From Klebsiella pneumoniae (GTDB lineage Bacteria; Pseudomonadota; Gammaproteobacteria; Burkholderiales; UBA3065), in the NCBI GenBank assembly GCA_945897555.1, contig CAMDGF010000001.1, positions 118,866 through 182,865 of the forward strand: a stretch of 64,000 nt of DNA, read 5' to 3'. Every line of letters begins with the position of its first letter. Position 1 is the stretch's first letter. Below the pieces are notes generated by a model. It searched no databases. It was given only the letters and a program-made list of their open reading frames with translations, and was not told the origin of the DNA. This document shows positions 62,280-64,000 of this stretch, one piece after another. The position numbers were made by a program, and so were the translations under genes.

Positions 62280-63473
62280 ATGACGCACTCCGCCACCGCA
62301 AGCCCAAGGCCGGACCCACTGCCCCTCGAAGCCACGGTGGTGGTGGTCGGAGGTGGCCCGGTGGGCTGTGTCTGCGCGGCCTTGCTCCAGCGCGCCGGCA
62401 CTGATGTCTGTGTCCTCGAAGCCTCGACGGTCGATGCGCCCGACCCGCGCGCGCTGGCGGTGGCGTGGTCGAGCCGGCAGACGCTCGATGACCTCGGCGT
62501 CTGGGCGGGCCTTGAGGCCACGCCGATGCATCACGTGCATGTGTCGGAGGCGGGGCGGCCCGGCAGCGCCACGCTCGACGCCGCTGCTGCCGGCTTGCCG
62601 GCACTGGGCTTCACGGTGCGCTACGGCGATCTCGCGGCTGCACTTCGGGACACTGTTGGCGCTGCCTTGCGACGGGGTGTCCGCGTGACCGGCGTGGTAG
62701 GTCCAGACAACGCTGTGGCACCCGACCGTGTCCACGTCGAGACTGCAGGGGGCGAGCGTATCGCCACCCGGCTGGTGGTAGTGGCTGATGGTCAGGGCGA
62801 TTGGCCGGGTATCCGCCGCGTTGCGCGCGAGTATCCGCACGAGGCCTTGCTGGTGGACCTGCACTTCGAAGCGGCGGCCCCGGCTTGGGCTTGGGAGCGA
62901 TTCACGCCGCAGGGGCCACTCGCCATCCTGCCGCGCCAGACGCCGTCCGGCTTGCGCCACACCTTGGTGTGGAGCCTGCCGCCGCAGCGTGCCACCGAAC
63001 TCATGGCGCTCGACGACGCCGGGCTGGCGGCGGCCATCGGTGCCGCGATGGGGCCGCGTCTGGGCCGTGTGTTGGCCATCGAGGCACGCGCCACGCGCCG
63101 CACCCGTCTTGCCGTGGCGCGGCCGCGCGTCGGGCCGCGGCTGGTGGTGATCGGCAATGCTGCGCAGACCCTGCACCCGATCGCTGGGCAGGGCTTCAAC
63201 CTCGGGTTGCGCGATGCGGTCACGCTGGCGGCACAGGCCGCCGATCTACCGCCTGAACAACTGGGGTCGGTCGCCGCGCTGGACGCCTTTGCGCGACGTC
63301 GTCGCAGCGACCAGTGGGGGGGCATCGCATACACCGATGGCTTGATCCGCATCGCATCGCTGGGCGCTGGCCCGGTGCGCAGCCTGCGGGGGCTCGGGCT
63401 CGCTGCGCTCGACCTGGTGCCCGGCATGCGTCGGGCGCTGTTGGCGCGCAGCGTCTTTGGTCTGCACCTCTGA
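62280..63473 (+). CDS. ubiH: UbiH/UbiF/VisC-type FAD-dependent hydroxylase
   Basis: VVVVGGGPVGCVCAALLQRAG; RLVVIGNAAQTLHPIAGQGFNLGLRDAVTLA. Confidence 0.9.
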   Translation: MTHSATASPRPDPLPLEATVVVVGGGPVGCVCAALLQRAGTDVCVLEASTVDAPDPRALAVAWSSRQTLDDLGVWAGLEATPMHHVHVSEAGRPGSATLDAAAAGLPALGFTVRYGDLAAALRDTVGAALRRGVRVTGVVGPDNAVAPDRVHVETAGGERIATRLVVVADGQGDWPGIRRVAREYPHEALLVDLHFEAAAPAWAWERFTPQGPLAILPRQTPSGLRHTLVWSLPPQRATELMALDDAGLAAAIGAAMGPRLGRVLAIEARATRRTRLAVARPRVGPRLVVIGNAAQTLHPIAGQGFNLGLRDAVTLAAQAADLPPEQLGSVAALDAFARRRRSDQWGGIAYTDGLIRIASLGAGPVRSLRGLGLAALDLVPGMRRALLARSVFGLHL

Positions 63474-63662
63474 CCATTTGCAACTGCGTTGGGCCTGTTT
63501 TGCGGTGTCCACCGCCGCCGCGCTGACAAGCAGGTAAACTCATTAGAATCGTGTATGCATGAGACAGAGAGATGACACTTTCAGGTGCCGGCGCGCGGAC
63601 TTAGAATCGCGCCTCTTCGTCGGCAGCCTCATAGTCACGGATCCTCGCCAGCAACGGACGCC

Positions 63663-64000
63663 ATGCAGATCGGCAAACACATCCTTCGCAACAATCTGTT
63701 CGTCGCACCCATGGCGGGTGTGACCGATCGGCCGTTCCGGCAGTTGTGCAAGACATTGGGCGCAGGGGTGGCGGTGAGCGAGATGGTGACCTCCAATTCG
63801 CTGCTGTATGGCTCGGAGAAGACGCGCCGCCGCGCCGACCACACCGGCGAGGTCGACCCGATCTCGGTGCAGATCGCCGGCGCCGACCCGGCCATGCTGG
63901 CTGAGGCAGCACGCTTCAACGTCGACCAGGGCGCGCAGATCATCGACATCAACATGGGCTGCCCGGCCAAGAAGGTCTGCAATGTGATGGCTGGCAGCGC
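63663..64000 (+). CDS. dusB: tRNA-dihydrouridine synthase DusB, partial at window edge
   Basis: MQIGKHILRNNLFVAPMAGVTDRPFRQLCKTLGAGVAVSEMVTSNSLLYG...IDINMGCPAKKVCNVMAGS. Confidence 0.93.
   Translation, partial: MQIGKHILRNNLFVAPMAGVTDRPFRQLCKTLGAGVAVSEMVTSNSLLYGSEKTRRRADHTGEVDPISVQIAGADPAMLAEAARFNVDQGAQIIDINMGCPAKKVCNVMAGS

Overview
High-GC, gene-dense chromosomal segment of a purple phototrophic bacterium, probably a betaproteobacterium (inferred from gene content and order). It starts in a photosynthesis gene cluster: minus-strand bchF-bchN-bchB-bchH-bchL-bchM-lhaA/pucC and divergent plus-strand aerR-ppsR-crtA-crtD-crtC. After that it is mostly core genome: an RlmL-like methyltransferase, a hybrid kinase with a REC-adenylate cyclase, hom, an alanine aminotransferase, a complete cbb3 oxidase locus (ccoI-S-N-O-Q-P-G-H), aat/bpt/orn, a rib-nusB-thiL-pgpA-pncC cluster, nrdR, ppa/hppA, msrA, tRNA-Asn, a second hybrid kinase with a degenerate HD-GYP regulator, a PQQ dehydrogenase, pepP, ubiH and the start of dusB. 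I found no CRISPR array, transposase, prophage or clearly new multigene system. The points most worth a second look are: (i) a ccoS frame with no AUG/GUG/UUG start, open and in frame directly behind the UGA of ccoI; (ii) two abutting TGT-N12-ACA-like operators over a consensus promoter of bchF; (iii) a cluster of REP-like repeats between ispZ and a PQQ dehydrogenase; (iv) an internally deleted cyclase remnant beside tRNA-Asn; (v) crtC without a start codon near its conserved N-terminus; (vi) an HD-GYP regulator with altered catalytic motifs. All calls come from reading the sequence and the supplied translations; no database search was run.
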